A stretch of DNA of 16,482 nucleotides. Source: JBGTIS01 sp041745535. Lineage in GTDB: Bacteria > Bacteroidota > Bacteroidia > Cytophagales > Cyclobacteriaceae. Location of the stretch: positions 1-16,482 of the forward strand of contig JBGTIS010000047.1 of assembly GCA_041745535.1 (NCBI GenBank). The letters are read 5' to 3'. Each line of letters starts with the position of its first letter. Position 1 is the first letter of the stretch. Position numbers and translations under genes: made by a program. Positions 7,520 to 15,741 of the stretch are shown here, one piece after another. Below the pieces are notes generated by a model. It did no database searches, was not told the DNA's origin, and worked only from the letters and a program-made list of their open reading frames with translations.

Positions 7520-9739
7520 CTAAAGGTTTTCTATCCAGAATTTTTCCATGGTTCTTCGCAAATGCGAAGAAGTGTTTTCCCGCTCATAGATCCCATGCGC
7601 ACGCATAGGATACGACATCATACTGAATAGTTTATTTTGTTTGATCAATTCATTAGCCAGCATTTCAAAGCTCTGGTAATGCACGTTGTCATCGGCAGTG
7701 CCATGAATAATCATCAGATTACCCTGCAGATTATGGGCATGAGTAATGGGGGAACCATTTTTATACCCTTCTTTATTGTCATCCAGTAACCCCATGTACC
7801 TTTCCTGGTACACGTTGTCATACAACTTCTGGTCGGACACAAAGGAAACTGCAATGCCTGTTTTATAAATTTCAGGATATCTGAACATGCAGTTCAGGGT
7901 CATCTGACCACCTCCGCTCCATCCCCACATGCCCACTCTTTCCGTATCGATAAAGCTGAACATCCGGAATATTTCGCGGGCTGCCTTTGCCTGATCGTGG
8001 GCAGCAAGGATGCCTATCTGCCGGTAAATAGATTTCCGCCATGCGCGCCCCCTGGGTACTTTAGTGCCTCTGTTATCCACGCTCATAACGATATACCCCT
8101 GCCGGGCCAGGTACTGGTGCCAGAGATCATTGGCCCCCCAGTTATCCTGTACGGTGGAACCTGCCGGTTCTCCATATACATAAAAGATAAGGGGATATTT
8201 TTTTGCAGGATCAAAATTCGGAGGTTTGATCATCCAGGCATCCAATGCTACTTCACCAATGTCTATTTTCAGGAACTCAGGGTAATTAAGATTCAGCGCG
8301 GCTATTTTTTCTTTAAGTCCCTGGTTGTCCTGTAAGGTCCTTACTTTTTTATGATTGTTAAGATTCACCAATGAGATAGTGCGGGGCGTGCTGGCGCTCT
8401 GAAAGGTATGAATGGCCCATTTTGCATTGGAGGAAATCTGATAATCATGCTGACCAGGCGCATTGGCAGGAGTAACCCTTTCCGCTTCTACTTTTTCATC
8501 TAATCTACTTCTGTAAAGATATCGTTGGGTATAATTATCAGGAGAAGCGATATAATATACATAACCTCCATTCGGGTCTATGCGATTGATATTGATTACA
8601 TCAAAGTCACCTTTGGTAATCAGGTTCATTTCTTTGCCATCCCTGGATACTTTATACAAATGCAACCACCCATCCTGCTCGCTGGTCCAGGTAAAGTATT
8701 TTTCGTTGTCGAGCCATTGTATATTGTCATGCACATCCAGAAAGGCATCATCCTGATCGGTCAGGATATTATCCAAATTCATAGTGGTGATATCGCCCAC
8801 CCACACTTTGTTGGTATTCTGCAGTCGGTTCAATTGCTGAATCATTACTTCATTGGAATTAGGAATAAAATCCATTCTGGCCAGATAATTATTTTTCGGA
8901 TCTCCGGGAATATCAAACCATCGGGTATTTCCACCGGCTGCAGGCACCACGCCTACCTTTACGGCCGAATTATCCGTGCCTACTTTTGGATAGGGCAAGG
9001 GTATGGGTTGTGAATATACCGAGTCGATATTATTGATCATGTAAAAAGTTCCGATGCCCTGGGTATTGGATTGCCAGTAAGCGATATGGGTGCCATCGGG
9101 GCTCCACCGGAAGCCATCGCGGCTGCCAAACTCCTCTTCATACACCCAGTCAAAAGTACCATTGATGATATGGTCCCCCCCATCCTCTGTGATTTGCTTT
9201 ACCTGCCCACTGGCAAGATCCTCAACATACATATTCAGTTGGCTCACATACGCCACCCTGGAAGCATCCGGTGAAAACTTGGCGAACATCATGGTGGTGC
9301 GGGGTACTTTTTTGCCCAACTGCTGTAACTGACCAGTGGGCAAATCCAGTACCCAGTAATCTCCGCGGGTGTGGTATCGCCAGACCCTTCGGGTATTGGT
9401 AAAAATCAACAATTTGTTATTATCGGCCGACCATTCGTAATCCTGGATAGACAAGGGCGAACTTTCTCTGGCAGGTATTAACTGCCCGGCAGCTACCAGC
9501 ACAGACCTTTTGCCGGATTTAACCTCATACCGAACGATATCTTTTCCCTCCAAAGTGGGACTGGACTCCAGGGTAGAATAGCCTTCATTATCCATCATCC
9601 ATCGCACCGGCCCAAATCCTGCCTGCTGGTAAGTGCCGTTTTGATAAATGTCTTCCAGTGTCAGCTGCTGGTCGGTCCCCTGCCCTAACACGGAAAAGCT
9701 TATCCATGTGGCTATCATATAAAATACAACTCTTTTCAT
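7520..9739 (-). CDS. Dipeptidyl-peptidase IV family serine peptidase (S9B), secreted
   Basis: This 739-residue enzyme should remove Xaa-Pro (and Xaa-Ala) dipeptides from peptide N-termini in the periplasm. MKRVVFYMIATWISFSVLGQ is a clear Sec signal. Residues about 25-500 are the DPP-IV beta-propeller, with LEDIYQNGTYQQAGFGPVRW at its start and DWVYEEEFGS (Glu201-203), the glutamates that hold the substrate amino group. The C-terminal alpha/beta hydrolase domain has the catalytic triad Ser608 (GWSGGG), Asp683 (HGTADDNVH) and His715 (RAHGIY). Length is normal. ATG 9739 is chosen over TTG 9760 because the signal peptide begins there. Its substrates complement the cytoplasmic Xaa-Pro aminopeptidase gene about 2.7 kb away. 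It follows the fucosidase gene after 88 bases and is the last gene of the minus-strand run. A 7-bp hairpin precedes the start. Confidence 0.95.
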   Translation of the reverse strand: MKRVVFYMIATWISFSVLGQGTDQQLTLEDIYQNGTYQQAGFGPVRWMMDNEGYSTLESSPTLEGKDIVRYEVKSGKRSVLVAAGQLIPARESSPLSIQDYEWSADNNKLLIFTNTRRVWRYHTRGDYWVLDLPTGQLQQLGKKVPRTTMMFAKFSPDASRVAYVSQLNMYVEDLASGQVKQITEDGGDHIINGTFDWVYEEEFGSRDGFRWSPDGTHIAYWQSNTQGIGTFYMINNIDSVYSQPIPLPYPKVGTDNSAVKVGVVPAAGGNTRWFDIPGDPKNNYLARMDFIPNSNEVMIQQLNRLQNTNKVWVGDITTMNLDNILTDQDDAFLDVHDNIQWLDNEKYFTWTSEQDGWLHLYKVSRDGKEMNLITKGDFDVININRIDPNGGYVYYIASPDNYTQRYLYRSRLDEKVEAERVTPANAPGQHDYQISSNAKWAIHTFQSASTPRTISLVNLNNHKKVRTLQDNQGLKEKIAALNLNYPEFLKIDIGEVALDAWMIKPPNFDPAKKYPLIFYVYGEPAGSTVQDNWGANDLWHQYLARQGYIVMSVDNRGTKVPRGRAWRKSIYRQIGILAAHDQAKAAREIFRMFSFIDTERVGMWGWSGGGQMTLNCMFRYPEIYKTGIAVSFVSDQKLYDNVYQERYMGLLDDNKEGYKNGSPITHAHNLQGNLMIIHGTADDNVHYQSFEMLANELIKQNKLFSMMSYPMRAHGIYERENTSSHLRRTMEKFWIENL

Positions 9740-9746
9740 TGGTTTA

Positions 9747-9763
9747 TTATTGATTTTCAATAA
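9747..9763 (-). promoter_or_regulatory. Small hairpin in the DPP-IV leader
   Basis: TTATTGA (9747-9753) and TCAATAA (9757-9763) form a perfect 7-bp stem with a 3-base loop, ending 7 bases before the ATG at 9739 and so covering the ribosome-binding region. It is AT-rich and weak. The element AATCAATAA also occurs at 9779-9787 and directly before the fucosidase start (12310-12318), so it may reflect a preferred A-rich leader rather than a structure. Confidence 0.25.
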
Positions 9764-9827
9764 CCAGTATAAATAATTTTATTGATTCTTATTTTTGCTC
9801 AAACTTTTATTTTAGTGAATGTTATCT

Positions 9828-12308
9828 TTAATTGGTGGTTACCAAGGTATATACGCTTCCCGCTATGGTTTCAAATTCTATGGAACCATCTTCAAATTTC
9901 TTTAATTTAACCTTTTTTCCCCGAGAAGTAACCTGTGCATTGCTCCCTGCCTTAATCCTGCATTTTTTTCCCATTTTAGAAAGAATTTCCACATCACCTA
10001 ATTTTCCCTCTTTCCAGCCAAAGTTCAGTTCAAAACCTCCCCGCACGCAAACTCCCTGATAGGTTCCTGTATGCCACTCATCCGGAAGCGCCGGCAGCAA
10101 TGCTATGGCTGACTCGTGTGACTGCACCAGCATTTCGGTGATACCAGCCGTTACTCCTATCGTTCCGTCTATCTGAAGGGCGGAACCATTCATGGAAAAA
10201 AGTTGGGGATAACACTGCTCCCGGAGATATCCTTTATAAATTTTATTGGCCCGGTTGCCATCGTACAACCTTGCCCACAGGGCCATCTTCCAGCCCCTTG
10301 AAAACCCTGTGCTTCCATCCCCCCGCTGCTCCAGCACCTTAGTGCAGGCACTTTTTAGCTCCGGATTCCGGTTGATTGAAATGGCATTTCCGGGATACAG
10401 CCCATACATGTGCGAAAAATGCCTGTGATTTTCTTCCATTTGACCCCAATCTTCCGTCCATTCCTGCAATGCGCCATCTTTGCCCACCAGCGGGGGCACC
10501 AGCCGCTCCCGGGCTTTCTGCACAGAATCAGCAAACGGCTGGTCGGTTTTAAGAACCTTAGTAGCTGCTGTATAATACCCGAACAAGTCGGTGAGAATTT
10601 GCATATCAATGGTGGCGCTGGCACAAATAGTGGTACCAGGACGGAAACTTGCCGTAATTTCTTCAAAAAACCGTTGATTGCCCGGACTTTGGGGGAAATT
10701 TTCCGGTGAAGTAGAAGGATTGGTCACCAGCCATTTTCCATTGGGATGATCTACCAGAAAATCCATAAAAAACTGAACAGCTCCTTTGATAACCGGATAC
10801 ACTTCCTTCAGGTAGGCTTCGTCCTGGGTATATAGGTAATGTTCCCACAGATGTGTGGTGAGCCAGGCACCTCCCACGGTAAAGGTGCCCCAGGCCGGGC
10901 CGTCCATAGGGGCGGCCACCCGCCAGATATCGGTATTCTGATGAAAAACCCATCCCCCGGCACCATAGTGTTCCCTGGCTACCTGCGATCCCTGGTCGAT
11001 AAGTTCCTTCACCAGGGTAATCAGCGGCCCGGCACACTCCGAAAGGTTGGCCGATTCCACAGCCCAGTAGTTCATTTCCAGGTTGATATTGGTGGTATAT
11101 TTGGAATCCCAGTCGGGGTTCATGTCCTGGTTCCAGATACCCTGCAGGTTGGCGGCTTCGGTACCGGGACGAGAGGAGGAAATGAGTACATATCTGCCAA
11201 ACTGATACGATAAAGCAGCCATCTGAGGGTCAGGCGAGGACGCGATTGCTGACATGCGTTCATCGGTAGGCAGGTAGCTATTTTTGGTAACAGGCAAACT
11301 CAGAGATACCCTGTCGAAAAGACTTTTATAATCTTTAACCGCCGCGTTTCTGATATCATCATACGATTTGCCTTGTATACCGTCCAGATAAGTGGTAACC
11401 CTTTGGTGTGCATCAGCAGAAACATCTTTGTAGTCTACGAAATTGGTAGCCGCGGCAAAGTAAAGCGTCACCGCATTGGCATTTTCTATCACTACCATCT
11501 CATTTTCCGGTTGGAAGGAACCCCCTTCAATAAGGGCTTTTAATGTGGCTTCATATCGTATTTTTCCTTCCACGCCCATGTAATCAGCCGATTTTCCGAT
11601 TACCCGTAATTCATCGTCGCCCAGGCGATCCATCATAAAGTAGTCTGTAGCGTAATTGGAGTGCGTCTGGTTCCGCACACCGCGGAGATGGGCTTTCAGG
11701 GATATGCTGCCCGGCTGGTCGGCCGTGATTCTTACCACAATTACCTGATCAGGCACCGATGCCAACACATCGCGGCGATATGTAACACCCTTTGCGGTAT
11801 AGGTTACGCTGGTAATGCCCGTTTCAAGGTTGAGCCATCGCTTATAATTGCTTACCGCTTCTTCATCATTCATAAACAGGTGGAGATTGGCCAGCGGCTG
11901 ATATTTTTGCTGCTCTACGGGGTATCCCATCAGGTGGCGGCCAAAGAGTTTGTGTGCCGCCCACATTTTGCCGTCAAACACCAGCTTTTGAACCTCAGGG
12001 AGCACTTTATATCCTCCCTTTACTACGGTAGAATAAGGACCTCCCGACCAGTAGGTTTCTTCGTTAAGCTGAATCCGTTCTTCACCGGATTGCCCAAAAA
12101 CCATGGCACCCAATCGGCCGTTGCCCACCGGCAATGCCTCTTCCCATTTTGATGCAGGTTTTTCGTACCAGAGCAGGGTGGAAGGATTGAAGGCCTGCTC
12201 CTCAATGTTACTGGCAAATTCGGATTCCGGTCCGTTTTGCCCTTTTAAAGTAATTCCTATCAAAAGGACCGTTCCCAGTAACACGTATTTTTTGTACATC
12301 TGCTGCAT
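9828..12308 (-). CDS. Alpha-L-fucosidase, GH95 family, secreted
   Basis: This 826-residue protein is predicted to be an inverting alpha-L-fucosidase (some GH95 members act on alpha-L-galactosides) working in the periplasm. The N-terminus (YKKYVLLGTVLLIGITLKGQ) is a Sec signal. The N-terminal domain has the family hallmark LPVGNGRLGAMVFG followed by IQLNEETYWSGGP (residues 59-91). The alpha/alpha barrel has TTNINLEMNYW with Asn407 and Asn409, LQEWTEDW with Glu616 as candidate acid, and LQIDG with Asp714, in the order of the catalytic residues of Bifidobacterium AfcA. TNPSTSPEN (529-537) is also typical. After Asp714 the usual NFG is TIG, a mild departure. Length is standard (780-850). ATG 12308 is reported; ATG 12299 gives an equally good signal peptide. 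It lies between the M1 peptidase and DPP-IV genes on the same strand, with 190 bases upstream that could carry its own promoter and an 11-bp inverted repeat. Confidence 0.95.
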   Translation of the reverse strand: MQQMYKKYVLLGTVLLIGITLKGQNGPESEFASNIEEQAFNPSTLLWYEKPASKWEEALPVGNGRLGAMVFGQSGEERIQLNEETYWSGGPYSTVVKGGYKVLPEVQKLVFDGKMWAAHKLFGRHLMGYPVEQQKYQPLANLHLFMNDEEAVSNYKRWLNLETGITSVTYTAKGVTYRRDVLASVPDQVIVVRITADQPGSISLKAHLRGVRNQTHSNYATDYFMMDRLGDDELRVIGKSADYMGVEGKIRYEATLKALIEGGSFQPENEMVVIENANAVTLYFAAATNFVDYKDVSADAHQRVTTYLDGIQGKSYDDIRNAAVKDYKSLFDRVSLSLPVTKNSYLPTDERMSAIASSPDPQMAALSYQFGRYVLISSSRPGTEAANLQGIWNQDMNPDWDSKYTTNINLEMNYWAVESANLSECAGPLITLVKELIDQGSQVAREHYGAGGWVFHQNTDIWRVAAPMDGPAWGTFTVGGAWLTTHLWEHYLYTQDEAYLKEVYPVIKGAVQFFMDFLVDHPNGKWLVTNPSTSPENFPQSPGNQRFFEEITASFRPGTTICASATIDMQILTDLFGYYTAATKVLKTDQPFADSVQKARERLVPPLVGKDGALQEWTEDWGQMEENHRHFSHMYGLYPGNAISINRNPELKSACTKVLEQRGDGSTGFSRGWKMALWARLYDGNRANKIYKGYLREQCYPQLFSMNGSALQIDGTIGVTAGITEMLVQSHESAIALLPALPDEWHTGTYQGVCVRGGFELNFGWKEGKLGDVEILSKMGKKCRIKAGSNAQVTSRGKKVKLKKFEDGSIEFETIAGSVYTLVTTN

Positions 12309-12333
12309 TTATTGATTGTTTGAAGGATAGTTC

Positions 12334-12379
12334 GCTTTTAACTTCCTGTCTGGCATCCTGAACCGGTAAAGTTAAAAGC
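12334..12379. promoter_or_regulatory. 11-bp perfect inverted repeat upstream of the fucosidase gene
   Basis: GCTTTTAACTT (12334-12344) and AAGTTAAAAGC (12369-12379) are perfect reverse complements separated by 24 bases, lying 26-71 bases before the fucosidase ATG. The minus-strand transcript has no U-tract after it, so it is not an ordinary terminator for the M1 gene. It could be an operator with two half-sites, or a leader hairpin. The loop contains ACCGGT (12362-12367). The rest of the 12309-12498 gap is AT-rich without a gene. Confidence 0.4.
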
Positions 12380-12498
12380 ATTCATAAGGATATTTCTCCC
12401 CTATTTTATCAATTTTGAATACTATTTTATTGGACGATCGGGCGAGTAGAATGGCATAAACCCATTTCAAACTGAAAGTATGAGGATTAATTTTTTTG

Positions 12499-14136
12499 TT
12501 ATTTTTTTTGAATAAAATCCCATTCTGCCAGCAGTACAATCCTTGGATCCAGCCTTACCCGTGTGGGGATGGTGGCCGAAGGAATTGACACATTAACTTT
12601 TCTTTTATTCAGATTGATTACTTCTATTTTTTCAGCAGAAGCCTCTTCTATGGAGACACCAATTTCCAGCGGCATGTTGAAGGTGTATGGCTGAGGTTGC
12701 ACCTGGGTAAGTTCCACCTCAATCATTTTGTTTTCAGCATTATATTTCCAGGTTCCTTCCAGCCTGATATTCCCACCCTGATACAGCCACTGGGTAAAGA
12801 ATTCATCCAGATTTTTACCCGAAGTTTCCTCCATGGCGCTTTTGAGGTCTGCCGTAGTAGCATGGCTGTTGATAAACCGGTGGTAATAGTTTCTGATGCC
12901 CTGATGAAAGGCTTCTTCTCCAATATAATTACAAAGCATGTGGGCAACCCAGGCGCCCTTCTGGTAGGTTAGTCCGGAAGTTACCTTGCTCATATCGGAA
13001 AGGTTGTCGTGTACGATGCGGTAATCTTCATTGTTCTCTGACAGTTGAAATGCCTGATTTCTGGCTTTAATAAGCCCTTCTACAAAAGCATCTCTTCCAT
13101 AGGCATGTTCAATAAAACGCAGGGTAAAATAAGTGGTAAGTCCCTCGCTCAGCCACACATCGTCCCAATCATATTCCGTAACCGCATTGCCAAACCATTG
13201 ATGGGCCACTTCATGGATAATGATATTCCTCAATTGTTCATCCCGCTCGCCCGTAAGGCGGTCATAATAGAGAATGGCAGAAGCGGCTTCCATACCTCCC
13301 CCTACACTGTTGGATTGAATATTGGCCAGCTTTTCATATACAAAAGGCCCCACGTAATCAGATAAAAACTCCAGCATGTGTTTGGTTGGCACCGCAAAAT
13401 CGTAAAACCCTTTGACACGATCCTGTTTGTACACCCATGTTTGAATGGATTTACCTTCGAAGGTATCCACATACTGTACAGCAAACTCCGCTACTCCCAG
13501 CATATACAGCCAGCAGGAAATAGGTACTGACTGCTTCCAGTGGGTCAGGCGCATGCCTTCTCCCATTATGCTTTCTTCTGCTTTCAAACCATTGGATACT
13601 ACCTGGTAATGTAAAGGGGCAGTCACCCTGAATTCGCAGGTGGCTTTGTCATAAGGATGGTCTACAGTAGGCAGCCAGTTTCGAGCTTTGTTGGGCCAGT
13701 TATCGCTGAAAAAGGTTCGATCTCCATATTTGTTAGGACCGATGATCAGTCCTGTAGCAGGAATACCCTCATACTGAATCACGATGGTGCGGTCTTCCCG
13801 GGCTACCGATGGCCGGGGTAAGCTAATCCACAGCACTTGAGCGTCATGTGTGTATTCTAAGGGTTGACTCTCTGATGTTATGCCTGTCACCACCATTCCT
13901 TTCCCTTCCATCTCTTCAGATTTCCTGATAAAGTCAAGCCGCAGCCGATCGATACCTTCCGTTTTGAACTGTACCCGAATGGCGGCTGTTGCCCTGATCA
14001 GATCGGTTTCGTCTGAAAGGGTGAGGTCAAAGGCATAATGGAGGACATCAATGTCGGGATTTTTCGGATACGTATCGCCCCAGCAGAAAGAAGGAAGCAG
14101 ACAAATACTGATTACCCATAAACATAGAATTTTCAT
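12499..14136 (-). CDS. M1 family zinc aminopeptidase, secreted, short form
   Basis: This 545-residue metallopeptidase is predicted to remove N-terminal residues from peptides in the cell envelope. MKILCLWVISICLLPSFCWG is a Sec signal. Residues about 30-220 form the N-terminal beta-saddle domain. The thermolysin-like domain has HEVAH (308-312) plus Glu331 (WLSEGLTTY), the exact HExxH-x18-E zinc site, and Tyr391 (LTYQKGAW) as transition-state tyrosine. The chain ends soon after, so it is the short form lacking the long C-terminal helical domain. The exopeptidase motif GxMEN reads GGGMEAAS (279-286): the glutamate that binds the substrate amino group is kept as Glu283, but Asn is replaced by Ala284. 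ATG 14136 is the start. It lies 72 bases after the sulfatase gene and 190 before the fucosidase gene on the same strand, so co-expression is likely. Substrate preference cannot be read. Confidence 0.94.
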   Translation of the reverse strand: MKILCLWVISICLLPSFCWGDTYPKNPDIDVLHYAFDLTLSDETDLIRATAAIRVQFKTEGIDRLRLDFIRKSEEMEGKGMVVTGITSESQPLEYTHDAQVLWISLPRPSVAREDRTIVIQYEGIPATGLIIGPNKYGDRTFFSDNWPNKARNWLPTVDHPYDKATCEFRVTAPLHYQVVSNGLKAEESIMGEGMRLTHWKQSVPISCWLYMLGVAEFAVQYVDTFEGKSIQTWVYKQDRVKGFYDFAVPTKHMLEFLSDYVGPFVYEKLANIQSNSVGGGMEAASAILYYDRLTGERDEQLRNIIIHEVAHQWFGNAVTEYDWDDVWLSEGLTTYFTLRFIEHAYGRDAFVEGLIKARNQAFQLSENNEDYRIVHDNLSDMSKVTSGLTYQKGAWVAHMLCNYIGEEAFHQGIRNYYHRFINSHATTADLKSAMEETSGKNLDEFFTQWLYQGGNIRLEGTWKYNAENKMIEVELTQVQPQPYTFNMPLEIGVSIEEASAEKIEVINLNKRKVNVSIPSATIPTRVRLDPRIVLLAEWDFIQKK

Positions 14137-14208
14137 TTTATCATATTAGTGAGAAAAAGGATGACGCCCCTATCAGGAAACACTTTTTCATCATGGCTGC
14201 AAATTATT

Positions 14209-15732
14209 TTACCGGTTTCTTCTCCAATCCGGGCCTTCGTTTCTGATCTCTGTCCATAATTCTAACATTTCAGGGATCAGGGCATCCAGTTTTTCGGGCT
14301 CCGCATCAGAAAGATCATTTTTTTGTTCCGGATCAGTACGAACGTTGTAAAGCGAAAATTTTTCAGGCACAGACGCTTTCATCCAATCAATAAGGTGGGT
14401 ATCCTTCTCTTTTTCCGGAAACCATCCCACAAGCGTGTAATCATCGTGGCGCATGGCCATTTGGGGCATTCTCAGGTACGTATCTCCATGCGTGGGAAAT
14501 ATCCATATACAGGGTTTCTTCCGCTCCACCTTATTACCGAGAAAAGCCTGAAAGGCATCGGTGCCGTCTATGGGCCTGTCGGCAGGCATATCCACGCCTG
14601 CCAGTTTGCACAAGGTGGGAGCAAAATCAGTAGCATTTACCAGTTGATCGCTCACTGATCCGGCAGGAATTTTTGAAGGCCATCTCACTATTCCGGGAAC
14701 CCGGTGTCCTCCCTCATAGGGATATCTTTTCATGCCTCTCAACTGGCCTGGCGTACCAAAACAAAAATCTCTGATGGGGTCTTCCCATTCACCCCTTGAT
14801 TCTTCCAGGTTAACCGGATGTTCCGGGCCATTATCACTGGTGAAAATAATCAGGGTATTCTCCTTTATATTTTCCTTTTCCACTATGGTCAGCAGGTCGG
14901 CAAAAGCATGATCCAGTTGCGTAACAGTGCCGTAATATTCCTTTTTGTTTTTACTGATATCTTTATCCGGGCGGGCCACCCCGCCATACTGGATTGATTG
15001 CTCCAGGTTGTTTACCGCCTGATTATCGTACAGGCTGCTGTATGCATCAGGAGGCGCCAGGGGTGTATGTGGCTCATGGGTAGAAACTATCAGAAAAAAA
15101 GGCTTGTCTTTGTCTCTTTCTTCAGTAAGCCAATGGGCTGCTTCTTTCACAAGCACATCGCAATACCATCCCTCAGTTTCTTCCACCCGTTCGCCATTTC
15201 TGATAAACTTTTTAGGATTCGCCGGGCCATCGAAAGCATTATGGGTGGTGGCAAACCAGTAATCAAATCCCTGGTCACCCGGGCCTGGTTCATTATATTT
15301 TGTCTTTTCCAGTCGGGATAAATGCCATTTACCCATAAAAGCGGTTTCATAGCCTCCGGATTTTAAAAGTTCAGCTACGGTAACCTCACTGCCCAGAAGA
15401 TGAGCATCCCAAGCACCCTGGATATAGTAGAAGCCACTTCTGTAAGGGTTCCTCCCCGTAAGCAGTCCCGCGCGGGAAGGGGAGCAAACCGTACCAGCCG
15501 AATGACAATCGGCGAGTCTTACTCCTTCAGCTGCAAATTGATCAATGGCAGGAGTTTTAATAATAGGATTTCCATAACAACCCAGGTCTCCGTATCCCAG
15601 GTCATCGGCCAGAAAAACAATAATATTTGGCTGCTGATTATTATCTCCGGCTTTATTTGAGTCGCAAGCTGCCAGGATAAAAAAGACCACCAGTGGTACC
15701 ACAGAGCTAGGCAGTTTTAGCATTATTCTCAT
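14209..15732 (-). CDS. Sulfatase (S1 formylglycine type), lipoprotein
   Basis: This 507-residue enzyme should hydrolyse a sulfate ester from a glycan. The N-terminus is a lipoprotein signal with lipobox LAAC (acylated Cys23), so it is membrane-anchored in the envelope. Residues 35-52 (PNIIVFLADDLGYGDLGC) supply the metal-binding Asp43 and Asp44. CSPSRAGLLTGR (83-94) is the sulfatase signature, with Cys83 expected to be converted to formylglycine. Lys135 and His137 (MGKWHL), His219 and Asp300/Asn301 (TSDNGPEH) complete the active site. Length is normal. The family is type I arylsulfatase-like; the substrate subfamily cannot be assigned by eye. No sulfatase-maturing radical-SAM enzyme is in the window, so maturation must come from elsewhere. 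It starts 9 bases after the stop of the unknown protein, with AGGTAA near that stop as a possible ribosome site, so the two are probably translated together. ATG 15723 is an alternative start. Confidence 0.95.
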   Translation of the reverse strand: MRIMLKLPSSVVPLVVFFILAACDSNKAGDNNQQPNIIVFLADDLGYGDLGCYGNPIIKTPAIDQFAAEGVRLADCHSAGTVCSPSRAGLLTGRNPYRSGFYYIQGAWDAHLLGSEVTVAELLKSGGYETAFMGKWHLSRLEKTKYNEPGPGDQGFDYWFATTHNAFDGPANPKKFIRNGERVEETEGWYCDVLVKEAAHWLTEERDKDKPFFLIVSTHEPHTPLAPPDAYSSLYDNQAVNNLEQSIQYGGVARPDKDISKNKKEYYGTVTQLDHAFADLLTIVEKENIKENTLIIFTSDNGPEHPVNLEESRGEWEDPIRDFCFGTPGQLRGMKRYPYEGGHRVPGIVRWPSKIPAGSVSDQLVNATDFAPTLCKLAGVDMPADRPIDGTDAFQAFLGNKVERKKPCIWIFPTHGDTYLRMPQMAMRHDDYTLVGWFPEKEKDTHLIDWMKASVPEKFSLYNVRTDPEQKNDLSDAEPEKLDALIPEMLELWTEIRNEGPDWRRNR

Positions 15733-15741
15733 TGTATTGTT

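Noticed and set aside
9740..9760. TTG at 9758-9760 as the DPP-IV start
   Set aside because: The ATG at 9739 begins directly with a standard signal peptide; the extra seven residues would sit awkwardly in front of it.
11661..12152. Plus-strand open frame of about 160 codons inside the fucosidase gene; similar long antisense frames occur at 8525-9013 and 5238-5675
   Set aside because: They lie opposite well-supported genes with family motifs, encode low-complexity-looking protein with no recognisable domain, and have no leader.
14152..14192. Possible terminator between the sulfatase and M1 genes: GAAAAAG (14153-14159) with CTTTTTC (14183-14189), or GATGA with TCATC
   Set aside because: Weak AT stems with a loop of over 20 bases and mutually exclusive pairings; not convincing, and the genes look co-transcribed.
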